Of a stretch of DNA of 64,000 nucleotides, positions 40,669-49,028 are shown piece by piece. A program made the translations under genes and the position numbers. The notes beneath the pieces were generated by a model, which did not search any database, was not told where the DNA came from, and saw nothing but the letters and a program-made list of their open reading frames with translations. The stretch comes from Betaproteobacteria bacterium (GTDB taxonomy: Bacteria > Pseudomonadota > Gammaproteobacteria > Burkholderiales > Usitatibacteraceae). The first letter of the stretch is position 1. Every line of letters begins with the position of its first letter. The stretch is taken from contig JADJMI010000001.1 in assembly GCA_016709665.1 (NCBI GenBank), positions 372,001-436,000 of the forward strand, read 5' to 3'.

Positions 40669-41232
40669 TTGCCGTACTACGACCGAAAGACAGGATTGCA
40701 CTACAACTACTTCCGCGATTACGACCCGGCAATCGGGAGGTATGTTCAGAGCGATCCGATTGGGCTAAGCGGAGGATTGAATACCTTTGGGTATGTGGGC
40801 GGCGCCCCGAATAGGTTTGTGGACAAGATGGGGCTATGTCATTCGGATTCGGAATGCTGCAAACACGCGGTCGCACAGCGCATCTTGGGTCAGTTCGGGG
40901 GAACCGTGATGTGCTGCATGGGACGCAAGGTCGCATGCGTCACGCCAGTTGATGGCCCCGAGCCTGGGAGGTCGCTGCTGGTGGGGTGCACCCGAAAGCA
41001 CGAGGAGCGGCATTTTCAAGACGTCGAGTGCGCATCGAATAACACAATCGAGACTGCAGAGTGGATTTCCGATTCCAGGCAAGGGGAATGCGCGGCCTAC
41101 CGAGTGCATCTCGGTTGCCTGCGCGAAGCCGGACCTAAGTGCGGGGGGAACAGTCTTTGTGAGGACTGGATCCGAATCAACATTGCCGACTTTACCGTTT
41201 CAACAAACAGGAAATATAAATGCGGCTTTTGA
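40669..41232 (+). CDS. P7 Rhs C-terminus, HExxH metallopeptidase-like toxin
   Basis: 187 residues from TTG; core homology extends upstream (YYDRKTGLHYNYF). The tail has CCKHAVAQRI, CCMGRKVAC, RKHEERHFQDVEC and GECAAYRVHLGCL. HEERH followed by an E-C-x-A-Y-x-x-H segment is a recurring metallopeptidase-toxin pattern. Different from the L17 type. Confidence 0.7.
   Translation: MPYYDRKTGLHYNYFRDYDPAIGRYVQSDPIGLSGGLNTFGYVGGAPNRFVDKMGLCHSDSECCKHAVAQRILGQFGGTVMCCMGRKVACVTPVDGPEPGRSLLVGCTRKHEERHFQDVECASNNTIETAEWISDSRQGECAAYRVHLGCLREAGPKCGGNSLCEDWIRINIADFTVSTNRKYKCGF
40696..40765 (+). repeat. Rhs cassette repeat P7
   Basis: Full copy; last complete copy of the right arm. Confidence 0.9.
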
Positions 41233-41549
41233 TCGCCGGGCTGCCCCTACTCTTGGTACTGGCTTCTTGCGCGGACCTTCCGGCAGCGTGCGACCACGGG
41301 GCTAAGAATGCCTGCTCATCGAACGCAGTTCAGGTGCGAGATGATCAACGGTTCATGGACGCGGCATGGAACGAATATGTGCGCAGGGGAGGCACATATC
41401 TTCGATCAAATGCGAGGCTTGAAATTTACCGAGAACTTGGCAATGTAATTGTTTCTGTCACTCTGCACCCTCCATTTCCGGGGGGGCACTTCGAAGTGAC
41501 TCTGGATGCCAAGACAGGCAGTGTCCTGAAGTATCTCCCGGGCGCGTAA
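41220..41549 (+). CDS. P7 immunity candidate, lipoprotein
   Basis: 109 residues. Signal peptide with lipobox VLASC (Cys about 17), then a small alpha/beta domain. It overlaps the toxin end by 13 nt. A periplasm-facing lipoprotein fits a secreted protease partner. Confidence 0.65.
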   Translation: MRLLIAGLPLLLVLASCADLPAACDHGAKNACSSNAVQVRDDQRFMDAAWNEYVRRGGTYLRSNARLEIYRELGNVIVSVTLHPPFPGGHFEVTLDAKTGSVLKYLPGA

Positions 41550-41574
41550 GAGCATCCATCTGCCCCAGTGTGAG

Positions 41575-41591
41575 TTGCACTACAACTACTT
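41575..41591 (+). repeat. Rhs cassette half repeat (right boundary)
   Basis: TTGCACTACAACTACTT matches the first 17 nt of the repeat and then diverges. It ends the right arm. The rest of 41550-41706 holds no convincing gene. Confidence 0.75.
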
Positions 41592-41697
41592 TTTCCTGTC
41601 TGGTCTGAAGTCTTGCAGTTTGACAATGTGTAGCCGGTAGGCTTCAGCTTGCTCGTGCTTCGCGTCCTCGAGCTGGTGGTCCTACTGCCTCAGAACC

Positions 41698-41940
41698 CCC
41701 AAGGAGATGGCTGCCTATCTGGAGGCGTCCCTCGAGGAATCTGATGGGGATGCGACTTTCGTTGCCAGGGCACTGGGCGATATTGCGCGTGCCAAGGGAA
41801 TGTCGCAGGTCGCCCGGGACGGGGACTGTCGCGCGAAAGCCTTTACAAGGCTCTGTCCGGTGAGAGAAGCCCGGACTTCGAGACCATTCTGCGCGTCGTG
41901 AATGCGTTGGGTCTCAAGCTGCACGCCGAAGCAGCCTGAA
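41698..41940 (+). pseudogene. Addiction-module antidote gene, frameshifted
   Basis: PKEMAAYLEASLEES and ALGDIARAKGMSQVARD lie in one frame; GLSRESLYKALSGERSPDFE and VVNALGLKLHAEAA lie in another after a net 1-nt shift near 41815-41822. Together they make the usual HigA-like antidote (helix-turn-helix). No partner toxin is adjacent. Confidence 0.75.
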
Positions 41941-41998
41941 TTGCCCATCCGCTTCCACGGCAGACGCGCAATCTTAACGAGTCCGGGCAATTCCAAGG

Positions 41999-42319
41999 CT
42001 AGGCAGCAAAGACCGTCTGCAGGGCTTTCAATGTTGCCGAAAGCGTCGAGGCAGGAACTGCGCCAAGCTTGCGGCTCAGGCGAGTCTTGTCCAGCGTCCG
42101 CACCTGATCGAGCAGGATCAGCCCCGACTTGCCTCGAAAGGTGATGGCAATTCGAAACGGGGCGGGATGGGCGCCGGTGGTCATCGGGGCGACGATGACG
42201 GTTCGAAGGTGATCGTGCATTTCCGGTGGCGAAATCACGACGCACGGCCGCGACTTGCGAATTTCGCTCCCCACGGTGGGATCGAGGGCCGCGAGCCAGA
42301 TTTCACCGCGTGCTACCAC
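41999..42319 (-). CDS. mazF: MazF/PemK-type endoribonuclease toxin
   Basis: 106 residues from GTG 42319, overlapping the MazE stop. ARGEIWLAALDPTVGSEIRK and SRPCVVISPPEMH are the MazF N-terminal motifs, later VAPMTTGAHPAPFR and LDQVRTLDKTRL (sequence-specific RNA cleavage fold). A longer start at 42358 is possible but less usual. Confidence 0.9.
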   Translation of the reverse strand: MVARGEIWLAALDPTVGSEIRKSRPCVVISPPEMHDHLRTVIVAPMTTGAHPAPFRIAITFRGKSGLILLDQVRTLDKTRLSRKLGAVPASTLSATLKALQTVFAA

Positions 42320-42561
42320 TTCAGGTCCTTGTCGGCCTCGTTCCCGAACTCGGGCCACACCAGCGCGTCGTCACCGGCGCCGGCGATCCGCTTGCTGGCT
42401 TCCGCCCAGCCCTCCCGCGAGCTCGCTGCCGGTTTGCGAAGGACGATGGCGCCTTTCTCGACGCTCAGTTCCACCTCGGTCTCCAGGCCCGCCTGCGCAA
42501 GCACCGGCTTCGGGATGATGACGCCCTGCGAGTTGCCCATTCGGCGAATGGCGATTTTCAT
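42313..42561 (-). CDS. mazE: MazE-type (AbrB/SpoVT) antitoxin
   Basis: 82 residues. MKIAIRRMGNSQGVIIPKPV is the AbrB-type DNA-binding swapped-hairpin start; EVELSVEKGAIVLRKP completes it, and the acidic tail should bind MazF. Overlaps mazF, antitoxin first. Confidence 0.88.
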   Translation of the reverse strand: MKIAIRRMGNSQGVIIPKPVLAQAGLETEVELSVEKGAIVLRKPAASSREGWAEASKRIAGAGDDALVWPEFGNEADKDLKW

Positions 42562-42669
42562 TGAAGGGTCTCCGATTTCCTCCAAGGTACCGGCGATTCG
42601 CCACGACGTCAATACAATGTTATAACCTTGGACGGTGCTGAATGGTGGTCGGATCCTGGCCCCGGCTCC

Positions 42670-43842
42670 TTACGACAATTTCCTTCGCAACGCCCCCGCC
42701 GGCCACTGCGCCGCCACCAGCAGCCCCGCCATCAACCACATCGGCGCCGCCACCACGAAGGCGCTCGCCAGCAGCCCGAAACCCACCGGCATCGCCACCG
42801 TCGCCACGTTGACGGTCAGCATGCGAAGCCCCAGCGCCTGCCCGTGGCGCTCGCGCGGCGTCACCTGGTGCAGGGTGCTCAGGATCATGGGCTGCACCGA
42901 ACCCAGCGCGATGCCCAGCAGCGACGACCCCAGCACCATCCCGGCCGTGCCCGGCAGCCACGCGTAGACGGCCAGCACCACCGTCGCGAGGACCATCGCC
43001 GAACGCAGCGCCTTCAGTTCGTCCAGGTGGCGGGCGAAGCGCACGATGGCCAGTCGCACGAAGGTGGCCGCGACGGCGAACGAACCCAGCACCAGCCCGA
43101 TGCTCGAGGCGCTCAGCTCCTTCGCGTGCCCGACCACGGGCACCACGAACGTGTGCACGTCCCAGCAGGTCGACAGCACCACGTTCACCAGCAGCAGGTT
43201 GCGCAGCGGCCCCTCTCGCAGCAGGTGCCAGGCGGGGGGCGCGGCCGCGGCGTCGTGATGGGGGGCCGGCGGATGGCGCGGCACCTGGCGGGCGAGCGCC
43301 CACGCGACGATGGGCAGCAGCACCGCGAAGGCGAACGTCCACCGGAAGCCCGCCGTGTCGATGAGGATGCCCGCCGTGATGGGCGCGATCGCGTTGGAGA
43401 GCGCCGGGGCGAGCGAGATCCAGCTGAAGATCCGCTTGAGGTCGTGCGGGGATTCGGTCATGAGCCCCGCCTCGCGCTGGATCGCCACGGCGGCGGTGCT
43501 GATGGCGCCGCCGGTCAGCAGGCACCCGATGGCCACGGTGGGCATCGAGGGGTACGCGAGCACGATCACCGACCCCGCGAGGCCCATCCCGACCCCCACG
43601 GCCACGGGGCGATGGAAGCCGTAGCGGTCCGCGAGCCTTCCGGCCCACATCGACATCGCGATGGGTGCGACCGCGAAGAGGCTCAGCAGCACGCCGACGG
43701 TCCATTCCCCGTAGCCCTGGTCGAGGGCCCACAGGGTGGCGGTCACGCGCGTCACGGCCATGCACGCGTGCACGGCGATGAGCGTTGCGATGATCCAGGG
43801 AAGTACGTGAAGCAGGTTTCTGGGCGATGCACCTTCGGTCAT
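42670..43842 (-). CDS. MFS transporter
   Basis: 390 residues, twelve membrane segments. The loop motif GRLADRYGFHRP after helix 2 is the major facilitator signature. Substrate unknown. It lies downstream of prpF on the same strand (20-nt gap) and may be cotranscribed. Confidence 0.85.
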   Translation of the reverse strand: MTEGASPRNLLHVLPWIIATLIAVHACMAVTRVTATLWALDQGYGEWTVGVLLSLFAVAPIAMSMWAGRLADRYGFHRPVAVGVGMGLAGSVIVLAYPSMPTVAIGCLLTGGAISTAAVAIQREAGLMTESPHDLKRIFSWISLAPALSNAIAPITAGILIDTAGFRWTFAFAVLLPIVAWALARQVPRHPPAPHHDAAAAPPAWHLLREGPLRNLLLVNVVLSTCWDVHTFVVPVVGHAKELSASSIGLVLGSFAVAATFVRLAIVRFARHLDELKALRSAMVLATVVLAVYAWLPGTAGMVLGSSLLGIALGSVQPMILSTLHQVTPRERHGQALGLRMLTVNVATVAMPVGFGLLASAFVVAAPMWLMAGLLVAAQWPAGALRRKLS

Positions 43843-43862
43843 CGCAGGAGTCTATCGCTCCT

Positions 43863-45041
43863 TCAGGCGCCTGCCGTCGCGGTATCAGGCACCCTGACCC
43901 AGCCTTCCATGATCCGCCGGGCGCTGCGGCTCATCACCGCCTTCGTGACGACCCACTGCCCCTCGCGTTCCTCGGCATCCGCGCCTACGGCCAGGATGCC
44001 CGACGGATGACCGAACACAGTGCGGAAAGGATCTGCCCCGGCCTTGAGCGTGCGGTGCACGACCGTTCCCGCAATGGCGGCAGCCGCCGCGATGGCCACG
44101 GCGCCCGTGCCCGTCATAGCGTGATGCAGCACGCCCATCGAGAGGATGCGCGCCGTGATGTCGAGATCGCCCGCCCTCACCGGCTTGCCGTCCGAGGCCG
44201 TGTATGACTGCGCCGGCGAGACGAAGCACAGCTTGGGCACGTGCAGTTTCGTCCGGGAAGCCTCCTCGACCGTGGCCGCGATGCCCATCGCGACGGCGCC
44301 CTGGGCACGTACGGCCTCCAGCCGCGCGAGGAGCGCCTTGTCGCCGTTCATGTCGCCCTGCATCTCCGTTCCCTTGAGGCCCAGGGCCGAGGCGTTTACG
44401 AAGACGTGCGGGTTGCCCGCGTTGATGAGCGTCGCTTCGATGCTTCCGACGCCGGGTACTTCCAGCACGTCCATGAGCCGGCCCGTGGGAAACATGGCGC
44501 CGCCTTCGCCATCGTCTTCGCCGCCGCCCGGCTCGATGAACTCGATGCGGATCTCGGCCGAGGGGAAGGTGACGCCGTCCAGCTCGAAGTCGCCCTCCTC
44601 GACCACCTCGCCGCCCTTCACGGGAACGATCGCATTGATCTTCTTGCCGATGTTCGCCTGCCAGATGCGCACGAGCGCGGCGCCATCCGAAGGGGCGGCC
44701 ACGAGACCCGCCGAGATGGCGAAGGGGCCGACGGCCGACGTGAGGTTGCCGCAGTTGCCGCTCCAGTCGATGAAAGGGCGGTCGATGGCCACCTGGCCGA
44801 AGAGGTAGTCCACGTCGCAATCGGGGCGCGCGGATTTCGAGATGAGCACGACCTTGCTGGTGCTGGAGGTGGCGGCGCCCATGCCGTCGATCTGCTTGCC
44901 GTAGGCGTCGGGGCTGCCGATCACGCGCATCAGCAGCCGGTCGCGGACGGCGGGGTCCGCGGGCAGGTCGTCCTTCACGAAGAAGACGCCCTTGCTGGTG
45001 CCGCCGCGCATGTAGACGGCGGGAATTCGCAGCTGGGTCAT
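43863..45041 (-). CDS. prpF: PrpF-family isomerase (2-methylaconitate cis-trans isomerase)
   Basis: 392 residues. MRGGTSKGVFF near the N-terminus, DPDAYGK-like SPDAYGKQIDGMG and WSGNCGNL (catalytic Cys) mark the PrpF family, which isomerises 2-methylaconitate in propionate degradation. No prpB/C/D is adjacent, so a related role such as oxalomesaconate tautomerase cannot be excluded. Confidence 0.85.
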   Translation of the reverse strand: MTQLRIPAVYMRGGTSKGVFFVKDDLPADPAVRDRLLMRVIGSPDAYGKQIDGMGAATSSTSKVVLISKSARPDCDVDYLFGQVAIDRPFIDWSGNCGNLTSAVGPFAISAGLVAAPSDGAALVRIWQANIGKKINAIVPVKGGEVVEEGDFELDGVTFPSAEIRIEFIEPGGGEDDGEGGAMFPTGRLMDVLEVPGVGSIEATLINAGNPHVFVNASALGLKGTEMQGDMNGDKALLARLEAVRAQGAVAMGIAATVEEASRTKLHVPKLCFVSPAQSYTASDGKPVRAGDLDITARILSMGVLHHAMTGTGAVAIAAAAAIAGTVVHRTLKAGADPFRTVFGHPSGILAVGADAEEREGQWVVTKAVMSRSARRIMEGWVRVPDTATAGA

Positions 45042-45051
45042 GGATCGGTTC

Positions 45052-45300
45052 CTACTTGTAGAAGGCCTCGACCTTGCCCTTCAGCTTGATGAGCAGGGGG
45101 TTGCCGTGGCGGTCGACCGTCTTGCCGGCGGGCACCTTGATCCAGCCCTCGCTGATGCAGTACTCCTCGACGTCGAAGCGTTCCTTGTCGTTGATGCGGA
45201 TGCCGATGTCGTGCTCGAGGATCGCCGCCACGTAGTGCGGGCTCTTCGGGTTGACGGCGAGGTGGTCGGGCAGGGGCGGGCGTTCGGCGGTGTCGGTCAT
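45052..45300 (-). CDS. DUF3297 family protein
   Basis: 82 residues from MTDTAERPPLP. LPDHLAVNPKSPHYV and DIGIRINDKERFDVEEYC match the small conserved proteobacterial DUF3297 family of unknown function. 10 nt upstream of prpF on the same strand. Confidence 0.85.
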   Translation of the reverse strand: MTDTAERPPLPDHLAVNPKSPHYVAAILEHDIGIRINDKERFDVEEYCISEGWIKVPAGKTVDRHGNPLLIKLKGKVEAFYK

Positions 45301-45493
45301 GGCGGATGGGATGGAGGCGTAACCCGGGAATCTAACCCATTGTCGGCCCAAAGGTGTACGCGAACCAGACCGCCCCGGGGGATACCGCAGTCGATGTGCT
45401 ACCTTCGGCCCACCTGCGCGACCCGCGCGCGCGTCATCGCCAGCTCGTCGAGCCGCGTTGGAATCCCCTCACCCACGAGCACGAGATCACGAA

Positions 45494-46852
45494 ATGCGTA
45501 CCGCCGTCGACGCCCATCATCGTCGCTTGCCGCGCCTGCTGGCGATCCTCCTCGCGGGCGGGGCGATCGGTGCCGCATCGCCCCGGGCGCTCGGCGACGA
45601 CCTGAGTTTCGAGGCCGCCCGCGCGCTGCTCGCGACGAGAGCCGACACCATCAAGGCCGCCCAGGCCAACCTCCAGCGGCAGGAATTCGAGGTCACGGCG
45701 GCCGACAGGCTCGGTTACCCCGAACTCATGCTGAACGCGACGCAGGTCTACGGCCGCAAGAAATTCGACCTGAGCGCCCTGCCGATCGGCGTCGATGTCT
45801 ACAACTACGACTTCGACGGCCCGCGCAGTTCGCTGCTGATGACCTGGCCCCTGTACACCGGCGGCAAGATCGATGCGGTGCAAAAGCTTCGCGAAGCCGA
45901 ATTGACGGGCGCTCGGGCCGAACTCGCGCAAACCGGGGAACGGCTCGATTTCCAGCTCGTCGCCCGCTATTTCGGACTGCGGCTCGCGAACGTCGTTGAA
46001 GGATTGCGCCAATCCCAGCTCGAGCAGGCCGACCGCCAGCTGGCCCGCTCGCGCCGCTTCGAGACCATGGGTCAGGTGAGCGCCGTCGAGCGGCTCTCGG
46101 CCCAGGTGTCGCGCGACGAATCGGCCCGGGATCTGGTGAAGGCCCGGCGCGAGCGCGAGTCGGCCGAAGCCGCGCTCGCCCGCATGCTGCGCGAGGCCGG
46201 CGTGCCGCGCCCGACCTCGCCGCTCTTCGTCCTCACCTCGCCGATCGAGCCGCTCGCCGTCTGGCTGAGCGAGGCCGAAGTCCGCAATCCCACGCTGGCG
46301 CTCATCAAGTCGAAAGGGCAGGCCGCGGACCAGGGCATCGCGGTCGCGAAGTCCGACCGGATGCCGCAGGTGTTCGCGTTCGGGCAGTACAACCTCATCA
46401 CCAAGCACCTCACCCCGATCGAGCCCAACTGGATCGCCGGCATCGGCGTGAACCTCAAGCTCTTCGGCCGCGAGGATCACGCCGCCACGATCGGCGCCGC
46501 GCAGGCCCGCAAGGCACAGGTGGACGCCCTCGAGGCCGAAGCGGTCAACGCCATCCGGGGCTCGGTCGAGACCGCCTGGCTGCGCGTGGGCCAGGCCCGC
46601 GAACAGTTCCAGTTGTTCGACTCGGCGGTGGAGCTGGGGCGCGAGAACCTGCGCCTTCGCGAGCGGGCCTTCGAGGAGGGCCAGTCCGTGACGCTCGACG
46701 TGAACGAGGCCCGCAACAGCCTCACGCGGGCCGAGACCGGACGGGCGCAAGTCGCCTACGAGTTCGTCGTCGCCCTGGGCGCCCTGCTCGAGGCGTCGGG
46801 CCAGATCGGGCGATTCCCCGAATTCATGAAACGTGCGGAAGTGAGACTCTAG
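45494..46852 (+). CDS. TolC-family outer-membrane efflux protein
   Basis: 452 residues. A signal peptide precedes the TolC-like repeats: DRLGYPELMLNATQVYG, TWPLYTGGKID and LFGREDHAATIGAAQ in the second half. It forms the outer channel of an envelope export complex. First gene of a five-gene operon; the gap to hlyD is 2 nt. Confidence 0.88.
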   Translation: MRTAVDAHHRRLPRLLAILLAGGAIGAASPRALGDDLSFEAARALLATRADTIKAAQANLQRQEFEVTAADRLGYPELMLNATQVYGRKKFDLSALPIGVDVYNYDFDGPRSSLLMTWPLYTGGKIDAVQKLREAELTGARAELAQTGERLDFQLVARYFGLRLANVVEGLRQSQLEQADRQLARSRRFETMGQVSAVERLSAQVSRDESARDLVKARRERESAEAALARMLREAGVPRPTSPLFVLTSPIEPLAVWLSEAEVRNPTLALIKSKGQAADQGIAVAKSDRMPQVFAFGQYNLITKHLTPIEPNWIAGIGVNLKLFGREDHAATIGAAQARKAQVDALEAEAVNAIRGSVETAWLRVGQAREQFQLFDSAVELGRENLRLRERAFEEGQSVTLDVNEARNSLTRAETGRAQVAYEFVVALGALLEASGQIGRFPEFMKRAEVRL

Positions 46853-46854
46853 CC

Positions 46855-47850
46855 ATGGCGACAGACCGAAATCGAACCCGGGTCGGCATCGCCGGCGTTC
46901 TCGTCATCATCGGCGTGCTCGCCTTCATCGGCTGGGGCCTGTGGCTCGCCTACCACCCGGCGCCCGTCCCGCTGCAGGGCCAGGTCGAGGCGCAGTCCAT
47001 CAACGTCTCGGCCAAGATCTCGGCGCGGATCGCGACGCTTCCGGTTCGCGAAGGCGAGCCGGTCGCCGCCGGCGCCGTGCTCATCACGCTGGACAGCCCG
47101 GAACTGCGCGCGAAGCTCGCCCAGGCCGGCGCGGTGCAGGATGCGGCGGACGCGAAGCGCGACCTCGTCGACCAGGGCGCGCGGGCCGAGGACATCCGCG
47201 CCGCGAAAGCGATGTGGGACAAGGCCGCCGCCGGCGCCGATCTCGCCGACAAGACCGCCCAGCGACTGGGCGCGCTGCACAAGGAAGGCCTCATCTCCCT
47301 GCAACGCAACGACGAGGCGCAGACCAACGCCCGGGCCGCCCGCGAGACGGCGATCGCCGCCAAGGCGCAGTACGACGCGGCCGTCACCGGCGCGAGGCCG
47401 CAGGAGAAGGCCGCCGCGCGAGCGGGCGCAGCGCAGGCCAAGGCCGGCGCGGCGGAAGTGGATGCCGCGGCCCTCGATCTCGTCCTCAAGTCGCCGCGGG
47501 CGGCCGAGGTCGACAAGGTCGTGCTGCATCCGGGCGAACTGGCCGCCGCCGGCTTCCCGATCGTGACGCTCGTCGATCTCGCCGACCTGTGGGTGGTCTT
47601 CAACATCCGCGAGGACGACTTCGCCGGCGTGAAGCTCGGTGCGGCGCTGGAGGGCGTCGTGCCCGCCCTGGGCGATCGCCCGGTCAAGCTCGTCATCGAC
47701 ACGATCCGGCCGCGCGGCGACTACGCCACGTGGCGCGCCACCCGCCAATCGAGCGGCTACGACATCCGCACGTTCGAAGTGCGGGCGCGTCCGCAGGCGC
47801 GCATCGAAGGCCTTCGGCCCGGCATGTCGGTGCTGGTGCACAGCCGCTGA
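46855..47850 (+). CDS. HlyD-family membrane fusion protein
   Basis: 331 residues. One N-terminal membrane helix (about 12-34), then GQVEAQSINVSAKISARIA and the lipoyl/hairpin halves, with helical coiled coil about 85-190 and a C-terminal barrel (GLRPGMSVLVHSR). It links the inner-membrane permeases to the TolC-like channel. Confidence 0.88.
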   Translation: MATDRNRTRVGIAGVLVIIGVLAFIGWGLWLAYHPAPVPLQGQVEAQSINVSAKISARIATLPVREGEPVAAGAVLITLDSPELRAKLAQAGAVQDAADAKRDLVDQGARAEDIRAAKAMWDKAAAGADLADKTAQRLGALHKEGLISLQRNDEAQTNARAARETAIAAKAQYDAAVTGARPQEKAAARAGAAQAKAGAAEVDAAALDLVLKSPRAAEVDKVVLHPGELAAAGFPIVTLVDLADLWVVFNIREDDFAGVKLGAALEGVVPALGDRPVKLVIDTIRPRGDYATWRATRQSSGYDIRTFEVRARPQARIEGLRPGMSVLVHSR

Positions 47851-47852
47851 CC

Positions 47853-49028
47853 ATGCCCGCCGCCGGCCTTCGCGCCGTCGTTTCGCGCGAACTGCTCCAC
47901 CTGCGCCGGAACCCGTGGGATCTCGCGCTGCTGCTCTGGTTTCCGGCGGCGACGCTCGCGTTGATGCTGTGGCTCTTCTCCGCCGGGGTCCCCACGAGCC
48001 TGCCGATCGCGGTCGTGGACGAAGACCATTCCGTCGCCTCGCGCGACCTCGCCCGCCGCATGTCGGCCATGCGCGGGCTCGCGATCACCGCACGACCCGC
48101 GAGCCTGGAGGCTGCCTTGCCGCTGGTACGTAGCGGCGGCGTGTACGGCGTCGTGCACATCCCGGCGAACTGGGAGCGGGACCGCCTGCGCAACGCGCCG
48201 CAACCGGTCGTCCTGTACGACAACGCCCAGTTCTCGCTGGTGGCCGGCCTCATGGGCAACGACGTGCGCGCGGCCGTGACCTCGATGGTGATCGAACGGG
48301 CCGTCGCCAGCGAGGCGCGCTTCGGCGGGGGCTTCTCCCAGGCGACGGCCCGGGTCGGCGGTGTGCAGGCCGACCTTCGCACATTGTTCAATCCCGCCCT
48401 TTCCTACGAGGCCTACCTGGGCGGCATGCTGCTCCCCGTCGCGCTGCACCTGTTCTGCGTCATCGCGGCGGTCTCCGCGCTCGGGCGGGAATTCCGTGAC
48501 CGCACCGTCGATGCCTGGCTCGCCAGCGCGGGCGGCAGCCTTGCGTCGGCCGTCGCCGGCAAGCTCGCGCCCGTGGCGCTCGTCTTCATCGTCTTCGCGC
48601 TGGCGCTCGTTTCCGCGTTCGCGGGCTGGCGGGGCTGGACCCCCGCCGGCAGCCTCGCGCTGTGGATCGTGGCCCTCGCCGTGCTGGTGATCGACTCGAT
48701 CGCCGTCGCGGTGATGCTGGTGGGACTCTCGAAAAGCCTGCGGCTGGCCCTGAGCCTCACGGGCATCTACGTCGCGACCGGGCTCGCCTTCAGCGGCTTT
48801 TCCTTTCCGCGGGCCGCGATGAGCCCGCTCGCGCATTGGTGGGGCGGGCTCCTGCCTTTCACCCACTATCTGCCCGTGCAGCAGGGCCAATGGCTCGGCG
48901 GCGCAAGTGCAAGCGCCTGGGCGCAGGGCATGGTGCCCCTGCTTCTCTTCATCGCCGTGCCGTTGCTGGTGGGCCTTCCGCTGCTCTCGCGCGCCGTGCG
49001 CCAGCCGCAGTGCTGGGGCGCCCGATGA
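47853..49028 (+). CDS. ABC-2 type permease (first)
   Basis: 391 residues. N-terminal helix, large periplasmic loop (about 48-190), then five C-terminal membrane helices: the ABC-2/YhgE-type layout. 2 nt after hlyD. No ATP-binding protein is encoded in this operon. Confidence 0.85.
   Translation: MPAAGLRAVVSRELLHLRRNPWDLALLLWFPAATLALMLWLFSAGVPTSLPIAVVDEDHSVASRDLARRMSAMRGLAITARPASLEAALPLVRSGGVYGVVHIPANWERDRLRNAPQPVVLYDNAQFSLVAGLMGNDVRAAVTSMVIERAVASEARFGGGFSQATARVGGVQADLRTLFNPALSYEAYLGGMLLPVALHLFCVIAAVSALGREFRDRTVDAWLASAGGSLASAVAGKLAPVALVFIVFALALVSAFAGWRGWTPAGSLALWIVALAVLVIDSIAVAVMLVGLSKSLRLALSLTGIYVATGLAFSGFSFPRAAMSPLAHWWGGLLPFTHYLPVQQGQWLGGASASAWAQGMVPLLLFIAVPLLVGLPLLSRAVRQPQCWGAR

Noticed and set aside
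9089..40765. Regularly spaced repeats suggesting a CRISPR array
   Set aside because: The repeats are ~70 nt, coding, spaced 700-1800 nt and on both strands; the spacers hold genes and no cas genes are present.
8183..41591. Classical integron cassette array
   Set aside because: No attC-like palindromes were seen between cassettes, the repeats are protein-coding, and the recombinase shows no evident integron-specific insertion. Only the layout is similar.
41593..41706. Short reverse-strand frame with LEDAKHEQAEAYRLHI
   Set aside because: Too short and without a start or identifiable relative; may be a gene scrap.
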